This document shows positions 18,077 through 25,833 of a DNA stretch of 64,000 bases, piece after piece; within the stretch, counting starts at the first letter, position 1, and each line of letters begins with the position of its first letter. Where the stretch lies: positions 1-64,000 of the forward strand of contig NZ_AVAQ01000052.1 of NCBI RefSeq assembly GCF_000463075.2, in the 5' to 3' direction. Source of the DNA: Lactiplantibacillus plantarum EGD-AQ4 (GTDB taxonomy: Bacteria > Bacillota > Bacilli > Lactobacillales > Lactobacillaceae). Below the pieces are notes generated by a model. It ran no database searches. It was not told where the DNA came from and saw only the letters and a program-made list of their open reading frames with translations. The position numbers and the translations under genes were made by a program.

Positions 18077-20326
18077 CTACTCCGCAAACAACGTCTCCAC
18101 CAACGTGTCCGCCACCGGCCGTGCTGTCCCGAATGTCGGGAATAAGTGTGGATACAAATATGGTGCGGCATGAATTCCCAGATAGACCGCCATTTCGGGA
18201 TGCTCAGGCACTAATTCGGCGTACAAGTTTGGAATCATAACATCCACACCAGCCACGGATAAGTGTAAGTCCGCTACCAACTTTTCAACCGCCTGAACAT
18301 ACGATTGATGCATATCATCGGTCGCATCGAGCACGTCCGCCCCATTCCCAAAGGTCGCGTCTTCGCGCAATAGAATCTGGGTCCCACGACTGACGACCGA
18401 GTCTAGATCGAGATGGTAGGAAGCCAGCCGATAGCGTTCGATCGTCCCTAATTGAAGTTCTGATTGTGGGTACTGGAAGGCAGGCCCACGCAATGCCCGG
18501 CCGTTTTTACGTGTGAGTAGTTCCTTAACAGTAGAACGGCCATCCCCCACGATGTTAGCGGGGAGCCGCTCAACAATCGCTTGAACGTGCCCGCCAATGA
18601 CTAAGAAACGATAGCTTGAAGCAACGACGACTTCTTCCGCCATTACCGCACTCGTTTGCTCAAATAGTTGCCGGACGACTTGTTCGAACAACTGCCGTTC
18701 TGGCATGATCCGGAAAACGACCACTTTATGGGTTGCATTCGCAGCTTTTAGCACGATGCCACCCGCTTGAACGTACCGGTCATAGTCGTCAATTAACTGG
18801 TTGGCCGAATGGTAAGTCTGTGAAGCAGGCACCTGCACCCCATGTTCAGCCAATACTTGTTTAGCAGCAGCCTTATGCTGTAAAACAGTCGTCAAGGCTT
18901 GCGGGTTCAAATCAGTACCACTGCCATTGACCACCAGCCGTGATTGTCCAAGCTTCGTTAACCGCAAAATATTTGCGGACTGGTCGATCACATCCGTTTG
19001 AATGCCACGTGTCAGCGCCGCCTGCACGAGTTGTTGACTGGAAATATCCAGTCCAGTAAAACCGTCGAGTTCAAACGGCCGTTCCGTCGCGGCTTCCTGA
19101 TAGCGAGTTGCTTGTTGCAACGCCCAAGTTAACGGTTCTGATTCGCTGGCAATCCGCGCACTCGGCGTCTTTTTCGGATCGGTGACCCGTTGCTTTAACT
19201 GTTTTAACAAGACGGCGTCATCATTTGGCAACCCATACGCCTTCACGAAATCGGCGAGCGCATCTAAAACTTGCGCTGCTGGAACGGCTTGGGCGCTAGC
19301 GGTCGTTGGATTTTCAGCTAAGACCTGCTGGGTTAATTGGTCCGCCTGGGCATTGACTTGTGGCACCAGCTTGGTTGGCAAACCCGGCATCATCACGAAA
19401 TAGCTGGCCAATAACCGCATCAGCGCAATGGCATTACTGTCGACCCCGTTGGCACTAGTTGGATCCAGATCAAGTCCCCGGTATTCGACATAGTAGACCC
19501 CTTGGCGTGCCATCGTGGCTAACTGGCCATTACTATGAAACCGGACTGGGCCATCAAAATCATTCACGGACAACAACTGTTTTTGTCGCACTGCGGCCGT
19601 TAGTTTGGCCACGTACCGGTCAATCGTCGTGTAGTCCCCTGTGACTGGTTGGTAACGCCCGTCTGGATGCTGAACGCTACTACGCCGGGGCCGCGTCTTG
19701 GTGTCAGTGACGGCTAATCGCGGCGACGCACCAAATAAATATTGAATCAGCCAGTTCATCCGCACAAAACCCTGCGCGACTTTTAAATAAATCGCATTGC
19801 GAAAATCGACATAACTATGATAATGCTGATGAAAGACTTCGGTATATAACCGCGTAAATAGTTGTTCATTAAGACTTAAATTCACGTGCGTCCCAGTCGT
19901 CAGTAGTTTCTGGATGTCCGTTTGCTGAGCCAAGTCACGGCGGTGCTGGTAACTCGTTTGGTCAACATCCGCCAACTGAATCGTCGTTAAATCTGCCGGC
20001 AAAACTGGTGTACTCGATAGCGGCCAGAGCTGTTCGTCAGTCGCCAATGTCCGGCGAGCAGCCATGTTTAGCCCGTTCAAGTCGGCCATCAACGTTGGAA
20101 TCGCGTGCCGAACGGGCGTGGCGATTTTTAACGTGCTAGCCGCAAAGCCCGGCCGTAAATGCCGATTTTGCTGAGGATTACCAAACTGCTGCGGATGTGG
20201 CGTGGTCGCGAGGTGTCCCTGGCGATCAACACGCTGCATCGTGACTTCCAGCCCGAGGTTCGTCTGATGAACGAGTGGGACCAAATGATACTGAACAATT
20301 GCTTTACCAACTGCATCTAATTCCAT
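18077..20326 (-). CDS. gshF: Bifunctional glutathione synthetase GshF (gamma-GCS + ATP-grasp)
   Basis: Makes glutathione in two steps on one chain: glutamate plus cysteine, then glycine. The 749-aa length is right for GshF. Residues about 1-500 form the glutamate-cysteine ligase domain (HVNLSLNEQLF, YVEYRGLDLDPTSANGV). Residues about 510-749 form the ATP-grasp domain, with VLKAANATHK..VFRI, GHVQAIVERLPANIVGDG and a late VAGVDVMIPN block. ATG at 20326 follows AAGGA; a TTG three codons upstream is less likely. It is a single gene with its own terminator. A shorter paralogue of the first domain lies at 5783-7012. Confidence 0.93.
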   Translation of the reverse strand: MELDAVGKAIVQYHLVPLVHQTNLGLEVTMQRVDRQGHLATTPHPQQFGNPQQNRHLRPGFAASTLKIATPVRHAIPTLMADLNGLNMAARRTLATDEQLWPLSSTPVLPADLTTIQLADVDQTSYQHRRDLAQQTDIQKLLTTGTHVNLSLNEQLFTRLYTEVFHQHYHSYVDFRNAIYLKVAQGFVRMNWLIQYLFGASPRLAVTDTKTRPRRSSVQHPDGRYQPVTGDYTTIDRYVAKLTAAVRQKQLLSVNDFDGPVRFHSNGQLATMARQGVYYVEYRGLDLDPTSANGVDSNAIALMRLLASYFVMMPGLPTKLVPQVNAQADQLTQQVLAENPTTASAQAVPAAQVLDALADFVKAYGLPNDDAVLLKQLKQRVTDPKKTPSARIASESEPLTWALQQATRYQEAATERPFELDGFTGLDISSQQLVQAALTRGIQTDVIDQSANILRLTKLGQSRLVVNGSGTDLNPQALTTVLQHKAAAKQVLAEHGVQVPASQTYHSANQLIDDYDRYVQAGGIVLKAANATHKVVVFRIMPERQLFEQVVRQLFEQTSAVMAEEVVVASSYRFLVIGGHVQAIVERLPANIVGDGRSTVKELLTRKNGRALRGPAFQYPQSELQLGTIERYRLASYHLDLDSVVSRGTQILLREDATFGNGADVLDATDDMHQSYVQAVEKLVADLHLSVAGVDVMIPNLYAELVPEHPEMAVYLGIHAAPYLYPHLFPTFGTARPVADTLVETLFAE

Positions 20327-20361
20327 AATGATCAATCCTTATTTTTTATTTTAGTCTGCTA

Positions 20362-20625
20362 AACCTATACGCATTGTGCGCGTTAATTTTTATGAATGAT
20401 GATTAAAACGTGCCATTAATTTAGATTACCATCCATCCGCCAAATGTATGTCCTAATCCGACTTCCGGGACTAGTTGATAACGCTAAAACAGGATGGCTA
20501 TCGATTGAGACTCACGCAGCCCCCACTGCTTTTCGCAGGTCCAAGCTGGCGGCTTTGCAACCCAAGAACTGGTACGATTAATCATCTTTACTGCAATTAC
20601 ATAACCAGCACAACACGTAAACCTA
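20362..20625. mobile_element. Internally deleted TIR element, 252 bp, with AACCTA duplication
   Basis: The element spans 20368-20619, between gshF and rarA. Left end TACGCATTGTGC and right end GCACAACACGTA are inverted repeats extending about 45 bp into GATTAAAACGTGCC / GGTACGATTAATC. AACCTA flanks both sides (20362-20367 and 20620-20625). Inside, only the tip of the R module (TCCTAATCCGACTTCCGGG) and a shortened hairpin remain. It ends just 28 bp before the rarA -10 box. Confidence 0.8.
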
Positions 20626-20652
20626 TTATTCGGTGTCGGTCACTGTAAATGC

Positions 20653-20658
20653 TATAAT
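20653..20658 (+). promoter_or_regulatory. -10 box of rarA
   Basis: TATAAT 35 bp upstream of the rarA ATG. The -35 region falls close to the right flank of the inserted element at 20368-20619; no strong -35 is visible. Confidence 0.55.
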
Positions 20659-20692
20659 AGTTGGGACTAGTTTTGCAAGGAGGAATTACACG

Positions 20693-21973
20693 ATGCAACA
20701 ACCATTAGCTTATCGTATGCGTCCGAAAACACTCGAAGACGTTGTCGGTCAGCAACAATTGGTCGGTCCAGGCAAAATCATTGCGCGGATGGTCAAAGCC
20801 AAGCGGTTATCATCCATGATTTTGTACGGGCCACCGGGTACCGGCAAGACGAGTATCGCCAGCGCGATTGCGGGCTCGACCAAGTACGCCTTCCGAATGC
20901 TCAACGCTGCGACTGATAGTAAAAAGCAGCTCCAAATCGTCGCTGAAGAAGCTAAAATGAGCGGAACCGTAATTTTACTGCTCGATGAAATCCACCGACT
21001 CGATAAAACCAAACAAGACTTTTTATTGCCCCACTTAGAAAGTGGCCGCATCATTTTGATTGGTGCCACGACTGAAAATCCATACATCAGCATCAACCCC
21101 GCGATTCGCAGTCGGACGCAGATTTTCCAAGTCTTCCCGTTGACCGCTGACGATATTCAGCACGCGATCGAACGGGCACTCGCTGACAAAACTAACGGCC
21201 TTGGCAAGTATCAAGTAGATTTAGACCCGGCCGCTATGCACCACCTCTGTACGGCTACCAATGGTGATTTACGGAGCGCACTCAACGGACTCGAATTAGC
21301 GGTACTTTCTTCGACGCCAGCCGATGATGGGACAATCACCATTTCACAGGCGACAATTGAAGAGTGTTTGCAGAAAAAAGCACTTTCGGCTGACAAAGAT
21401 GGCGACGCCCACTACGACGTCATCTCCGCCTTCCAAAAATCGATTCGCGGGTCGGATGTCAATGCGGCCTTACACTATCTCGCTCGGCTAGTAGAAGCTG
21501 GTGACTTAAAGAGCATCATGCGCCGCCTAATGGTCATCGCGTACGAGGACATTGGCCTGGCCAATCCAGCCGCTTGTGCCCATACCGTCTCGGCTGTGCA
21601 AGCCGCGGACCAACTCGGGTTCCCAGAGGCCCGGATTCCGCTAGCTGACGCGGTCATTGAACTGGCCTTATCGCCGAAATCCAATTCCGGGATCAGTGCG
21701 ATTGACGCCGCTTTGACGACAGTTCGCAACGGGCACTTCGGTGATATTCCGGACGACATCAAGGACGCCCATTATCAAGGAGCAGCTAAGCTCGGTCACG
21801 GTGTCGGTTATGATTTTCCACACAACCACCCCGGGGACTGGGTCGCGCAACAATATTTACCAGACGCAATCAAGTCTGATCAGTATTACGAACCGAAAAC
21901 CAACGGGCGCTACGAAACCGCCCTCGCCCAACAATACGAAAAATTATTAAAAGCTAACGCACGAAACCGCTAA
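20693..21973 (+). CDS. rarA: Replication-associated recombination protein RarA (MgsA family AAA ATPase)
   Basis: An AAA+ clamp-loader-like ATPase acting at stalled replication forks. The 426-aa protein opens with PLAYRMRPKTLEDVVGQ, has Walker A GPPGTGKTS (about residue 46-54), Walker B LLLDEIHR (about 98-105), sensor 1 GATTENP and the C-terminal tetramerisation region with GGDLKSIMRR-type and YPHNHPGDWV-like (here FPHNHPGDWVAQQYLP) motifs. The ATG at 20693 has AAGGAGG upstream; longer frames lack support. The neighbouring structured RNA at 22032-22268 fits the known proximity of 6S RNA genes and rarA in some Firmicutes. Confidence 0.93.
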   Translation: MQQPLAYRMRPKTLEDVVGQQQLVGPGKIIARMVKAKRLSSMILYGPPGTGKTSIASAIAGSTKYAFRMLNAATDSKKQLQIVAEEAKMSGTVILLLDEIHRLDKTKQDFLLPHLESGRIILIGATTENPYISINPAIRSRTQIFQVFPLTADDIQHAIERALADKTNGLGKYQVDLDPAAMHHLCTATNGDLRSALNGLELAVLSSTPADDGTITISQATIEECLQKKALSADKDGDAHYDVISAFQKSIRGSDVNAALHYLARLVEAGDLKSIMRRLMVIAYEDIGLANPAACAHTVSAVQAADQLGFPEARIPLADAVIELALSPKSNSGISAIDAALTTVRNGHFGDIPDDIKDAHYQGAAKLGHGVGYDFPHNHPGDWVAQQYLPDAIKSDQYYEPKTNGRYETALAQQYEKLLKANARNR

Positions 21974-21996
21974 CAATCGCGAGGCTGTGCTTATAA

Positions 21997-22025
21997 TTGC
22001 AACTTTTATTTTTATATGCTAGACT
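21997..22025 (+). promoter_or_regulatory. Promoter of the 6S-like RNA
   Basis: TTGCAA (21997-22002), 17-base spacer, TAGACT (22020-22025). Predicted start near 22032. Confidence 0.75.
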
Positions 22026-22031
22026 AAGAGT

Positions 22032-22268
22032 CGAAATTACTAAGGTGTGCGCATTGCTCTAAACAAAGTGTTGCCGAACAATTAATACTACTTTGGGATG
22101 TCCGTTAGCTAATCCCATAACATGCCTTATCCTTTGGTAGTTAGCGGATTAGTCAGAACGTCCCACCTGCCTTGAAGCGGGTCAATACTGAAGGGCGATT
22201 AACGGCACCACTAGTTTTTCCGGAAGTTTACTTCCGTCGGTCAGGACTTGTCCTGGCCCTTTTTTTGT
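22032..22268 (+). ncRNA. 6S-like RNA (lacto-usp position)
   Basis: A free-standing, promoter- and terminator-bounded RNA of about 235 nt with 6S architecture. The closing stem AGTGTTGCCG (22067-22076) pairs with CGGCACCACT (22203-22212), 9 of 10 positions. An asymmetric internal bubble follows, with a small CC.GC-TTGAA-GC.GG hairpin on its 3' side (about 22166-22181). The long apical stem starts with GGGATGT (22095-22101) / ACGTCCC (22158-22164) and continues through TTAGCTAATCC / GGATTAG blocks. It lies between rarA and usp, the location that gave the lacto-usp motif its name; that motif has been linked to 6S RNA. The assignment is from structure and context, not from a covariance search. 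Confidence 0.75.
22239..22268 (+). terminator. Terminator of the 6S-like RNA
   Basis: GTCAGGAC-TT-GTCCTGGC hairpin followed by CCTTTTTTT. A second hairpin CGGAAGT/ACTTCCG lies directly upstream at about 22221-22237. Confidence 0.85.
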
Positions 22269-22418
22269 TTGTAGGCGTAGGTGCCAATTAACTTCACTAA
22301 CTAAGCGGTTGGTTCGTTGACAGTCCAATAGGCACCCGAAATTCGTCCCCTGCGTTGCAGTTGTCTTCCGTTCTGGAATTCGCTAAAATAAAACCATCAT
22401 CATTATTGGAGGCACATT

Positions 22419-22703
22419 TTGATTACTTTATTGCTCGTCCTTTACACCCTAATTGCCGGGTGGCTCAGCTACTACTTACTGACTCATCAGTCACGACCAT
22501 TTCTATTTTTTGATCCAAACAAAGCACCCACTATCAAACACGTCGCCCGTTATGGTGGTAGTTTGATGTTACTCGTCACACTAGGTTGCCTAGTCGCCAT
22601 TTTTGTCCAAACGACGATGTTAATTGCCATTGTACTGGCAAGTGGCTCGCTAATTATGATGGCTATCGCACTAATTTTGGTCAGTTTTATGCAAATCTCA
22701 TAG
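22419..22703 (+). CDS. Small membrane protein of unknown function (94 aa)
   Basis: No family recognised with confidence. The 94-aa protein has three hydrophobic segments: about 1-21, 47-67 and 69-92, with a short polar loop containing FFDPNKAPTIKHVARYGG between the first and second. The start is TTG with GGAGG six bases upstream. A -10-like TAAAAT lies at about 22384. It precedes usp by about 65 bp and may be co-transcribed with it. The layout resembles small DUF3899-type proteins, but this is a guess. Confidence 0.75.
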   Translation: MITLLLVLYTLIAGWLSYYLLTHQSRPFLFFDPNKAPTIKHVARYGGSLMLLVTLGCLVAIFVQTTMLIAIVLASGSLIMMAIALILVSFMQIS

Positions 22704-22769
22704 AAAACGCTTTTTATTTTTTACGAAAACCTTTACAATATAGTTATAAAGTAATGAGGGGTGAGAATG

Positions 22770-23252
22770 ATGTTACAACAATACCAACACATTTTAGTTC
22801 CTGTTGATGGTTCCTATGAAGCGGAATTAGCATTCAAGAAGGCGGTCGCAGTCGCGAAACGGAACGGCCCTAACGCTTCCGTTCACATGGTGCACGTGGT
22901 TGACACGCGGGCGTTCCAAAACATTTCTAGTTTTGATACGACCATGGTTGAACAAGTTACGGATACCGCACAAAAGACACTGGACAAGTATGTTGCTGAA
23001 GCTAAAGCGGACGGCTTAGATAACGTCGATTACTCCATCGAGTATGGCGCACCAAAAACGATTATCGCACGGGACGTTCCTAAGGACATGGGCATTGACT
23101 TAATCATGATTGGCGCCACCGGTTTGAATGCCGTTGAACGCTTATTGATTGGTTCTGTCACTGAATATGTCACACGGATGGCCGTTTGTGACGTGCTCGT
23201 GGTTCGGACTGACTTAGAGAATAAGCCTGCACCAAAACCTAAGAAGAAATAA
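22770..23252 (+). CDS. Universal stress protein UspA family
   Basis: A cytoplasmic nucleotide-binding stress protein of 160 aa. It has the opening YQHILVPVDGS (about 4-14), the central VEYGAPKTIIA segment, and the ATP-binding signature G-2x-G-9x-G-S/T as GATGLNAVERLLIGSVT (about 113-129), which suggests ATP binding. The C-terminus is basic (PAPKPKKK). Two adjacent ATGs (22767 and 22770) are possible; 22770 gives 8-base spacing from GAGGGG. It is terminated at 23271-23308. Confidence 0.93.
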   Translation: MLQQYQHILVPVDGSYEAELAFKKAVAVAKRNGPNASVHMVHVVDTRAFQNISSFDTTMVEQVTDTAQKTLDKYVAEAKADGLDNVDYSIEYGAPKTIIARDVPKDMGIDLIMIGATGLNAVERLLIGSVTEYVTRMAVCDVLVVRTDLENKPAPKPKKK

Positions 23253-23270
23253 GCTTTATTAATCACAATT

Positions 23271-23308
23271 GACGCGCTTAAGACTGAAAAGTCTTGGCGC
23301 GTCTTTTT
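23271..23308 (+). terminator. Terminator of usp
   Basis: GACGCGC-tt-AAGACT loop AAGTCTT-g-GCGCGTC followed by T5, 18 bp after the usp stop. Confidence 0.9.
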
Positions 23309-23365
23309 ATGCTTGATAGCCTTAAGCTACACAGGATTTCAACGCCCCTCTGATTGTCGTCCATG

Positions 23366-24342
23366 ATGTTAACGCGTTGTGCAAGTTATTCTTTAGCAGC
23401 AAAGATGATTAAATCATGCTGTTTTGGATTACTGTTCGTCAGCCGGTGATCTCCTACTCCGACTTCTGGGGCCGGCTGACAATTGCTGGAACATAGCCGA
23501 CGTCGATTTGAACTCACACAGAAAACCACTGTGCAATTTCAAATACGAGTCTTATTCTAAGCCGAAAGCAACCCACTTCCGACTAAGAATAATTTGGCTA
23601 TTGAGCATTGTCAGCCGGCCCCGCCAGTCGGGAAGCCGCTCGAATGGCGGATGAACGGCCACCTATCGAGGTACAATTGTCCACTGAATATTTAGCGACT
23701 GACGCTTCAGATAAAGGCTTGATCGGTGTAGATGATGCTTTATGGAATTTAAGTACTATGACGATTACCTAAATATTGTTCACTAGCTTCAATGGGAACT
23801 ACTCTTGAATTTAGTCGATAAAATTACCTTTGCTTATAACTAGAGACTTGTTATCTCAGACGACAAGGAAACATACTGACAGATTCAGTGAAGCTGCTTT
23901 TCAGAGCCCTTAAATCATGGATGAAAAAGTTTAGCTAACGATAGAACCATTCTGACAGTTGAATGTCAAATTGATTGCTGTACCGTGAACTAAGGACTAA
24001 TTCAATAAAAAGTTGGGTACATCCATGTCCGCCTTTCGAATACCATCCCGGCTGGAAGGCATTCTGGGCAAGGCCCAGTGGTGAAATTTCACTTGGCAAG
24101 CGTTTTGTGCTTGGTTAGTGAAAGACCAGTATTTAAGACGTGGTTTGTCGGCTTAAATCTGTGTCCACCACGTTCCGGCCATTGCCCAGAATGCCTGGAG
24201 GCCGGCGTAGGACGCATCTATCCACCAGTTTTACGCTAACTCGCTTTGTTTCCAGCGGGTCTCAGCTGGCGCTTTTGATCTTAAGAAATGGCATGATTTA
24301 AACATGATTCTTGCCAAATTAACGAGCACAATGCGTAATGTT
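23366..24342. mobile_element. Complete non-coding TIR element, 967 bp, with ATGTT duplication (plus orientation)
   Basis: The element spans 23371-24337. Left end AACGCGTTGTGC and right end GCACAATGCGTA are inverted repeats; the imperfect repeat runs about 45 bp to ATTAAATCATGC / GCATGATTTAAAC. ATGTT flanks both ends (23366-23370 and 24338-24342). The R module (about 23435-23690) is an imperfect palindrome with arms at 23458-23498 and 23593-23632 enclosing two hairpins. The L module (about 23800-24290) holds a second palindrome with arms GGCATTCTGGGCAAGGCC (about 24057) and GGCCATTGCCCAGAATGCC (about 24177). No coding capacity beyond short, unsupported frames. Confidence 0.87.
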
Positions 24343-24397
24343 GACTGGGCGACAACATCATGAGAATTTCGCCATTGTCGGCTGCTCACAGCGGCAT

Positions 24398-24475
24398 AAA
24401 AAAGCCAGCTAACGACGCCGGCACTCATAGAAAGAGAGAATCCCTCCTACTAGGCTGGTCTACCGTTAGCTGGCT
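24398..24475 (-). terminator. Terminator of the XRE/TPR regulator
   Basis: GCCAGCTAACG arms pair perfectly across a 50-base loop and end in a T6 run on the minus strand, just after the regulator stop. Confidence 0.7.
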
Positions 24476-24486
24476 CATACCGCGAA

Positions 24487-25383
24487 TTAAGCTTCGTTTG
24501 CCACTTGCAATGGTGCAATGTGGTAAGCGGCCATTTCCTTGGTAATCTTTTCAGTTAAAGAAGTGTTGTGTGTGACGAGACTCAAGGCATAAGCCACGTA
24601 ATAGTGGTCGTGCGCGGATTGCACGTTATTTAACACGACCTCGTTAGCCGCCTTTTGCGCATATAACCGATCCAATAAGTACAATGACTGGCTTTCTTGG
24701 GCCTTCTTGAGTGCTAAGTCGATCAACTCAAGGGCTTCTTCTGGGAAGTTGATCTTTGCATAGAGCTGTGCCGCTGAAGCGTAGATCAAAATCTCGTTTT
24801 GTAAGTAGTCATCGTCGCCCATTGGCATTGCTTGCGCGTCAATCGTGTGCAAGGTCGCCACGGCTTGTTTGACAAAAATCTCAGCCTTATCATAAGCCTG
24901 CTTACGTTCATAAGCCAAGCCGGTCCCCAAAGTGGCTAAAATGGCATACATATCATGACTGGACTTCACAAATTGGTTCAATAACAAGCCAAAGTTGAAG
25001 ATTGCTTCATCAGCGTTGTCATTCAAGACAAGTTGTAAGTAGCCTTCGTAGTAGTAATATTGCTTCTTGTCATTATTACTACGCAATTGCTTTGGCCGGA
25101 TTCGTTGAAAGACATCCTGTGCTTCTTGGAGTTGCGTGTGACGAATTAATGAATCAATTTTTTTGAAAGTCCGATATAACTGGTCGTCATTTTCAATAAT
25201 CACTTCTGACAAACGAATTCCTAATCGATTACAGATTTTCATCATAATCTTCATACTAGGAATCTTGCTTTTTTTCTCAATCAAACTGATCGTTGCCTGG
25301 GTACAAATACCCTCTGCCAATTCTTTTTGCGACATGCCCTTACGCTTCCGGAACTGCCGCACCTTTTCGCCTAATATTCTCAT
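24487..25383 (-). CDS. XRE-family regulator with C-terminal TPR-like domain (Rgg/PlcR-like architecture)
   Basis: A 298-aa transcription factor. The N-terminal helix-turn-helix (about residues 4-60) reads VRQFRKRKGMSQKELAEG then TQATISLIEK. Residues about 70-290 are all helical with TPR-like repeats (AEIFVKQAVATLH, ALELIDLALKKAQ). This layout is shared by peptide-sensing RRNPP regulators (Rgg, PlcR, PrgX), so it may respond to a small peptide. No obvious pheromone peptide gene was found next to it. Start has AGAGGGG upstream. It may autoregulate at the inverted repeat at 25432-25466. Confidence 0.85.
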   Translation of the reverse strand: MRILGEKVRQFRKRKGMSQKELAEGICTQATISLIEKKSKIPSMKIMMKICNRLGIRLSEVIIENDDQLYRTFKKIDSLIRHTQLQEAQDVFQRIRPKQLRSNNDKKQYYYYEGYLQLVLNDNADEAIFNFGLLLNQFVKSSHDMYAILATLGTGLAYERKQAYDKAEIFVKQAVATLHTIDAQAMPMGDDDYLQNEILIYASAAQLYAKINFPEEALELIDLALKKAQESQSLYLLDRLYAQKAANEVVLNNVQSAHDHYYVAYALSLVTHNTSLTEKITKEMAAYHIAPLQVANEA

Positions 25384-25431
25384 GCTTAACCCCTCTTTTT
25401 TGATCTGCCTTAAACCAAACTCAGTTGTACC

Positions 25432-25466
25432 TACCCTTACCCGACCCCACTTCGTAAGTAAGGGTA
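25432..25466. promoter_or_regulatory. Inverted repeat upstream of the XRE regulator (possible operator)
   Basis: TACCCTTAC (25432-25440) and GTAAGGGTA (25458-25466) are perfect 9-bp arms 17 bases apart, 49 bp before the regulator start. A position for autoregulation; binding is inferred. Confidence 0.5.
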
Positions 25467-25509
25467 TCGTGACACCTAATCAATCCTCGTTAAAACGTTC
25501 GAATAATTG

Positions 25510-25833
25510 AGTCCTAGTCAATTGGACAATACCAATTACGCATATAATTATATTCACATAACGGAATTTAAGCAAGAAATACGCGCAATTCTTATTTAAT
25601 ATTAAGTTTATACCATGCTAGTCGCGTTAGGTCATTTATTAACTATCGCCTGGTCCAGTTTGTTAACCAGCCAAATTAAGGGCTTGTTCATTAAAAGTGA
25701 TAACTACTGAAAGCGATTCAAAGCCGGGCTGATTAACTTTACTTAGGGTCAAAATTAATTGTCATGACACCCTCAACCACCTGAAATCATGTCCTTAATA
25801 ATCAAGCTTGCTTCTCATATTCTTTTCAGCAGA
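25510..25833. other. AT-rich intergenic stretch, no feature seen
   Basis: Between the XRE regulator promoter and the end of the gdpD-like gene. I see no open frame with a ribosome site, no strong terminator and no member of the repeat family. The gdpD-like gene has no clear terminator here. Confidence 0.6.

Noticed and set aside
17971-18240. 89-codon plus-strand frame at the gshF end
   Set aside because: Antisense to the conserved ATP-grasp domain; no ribosome site.
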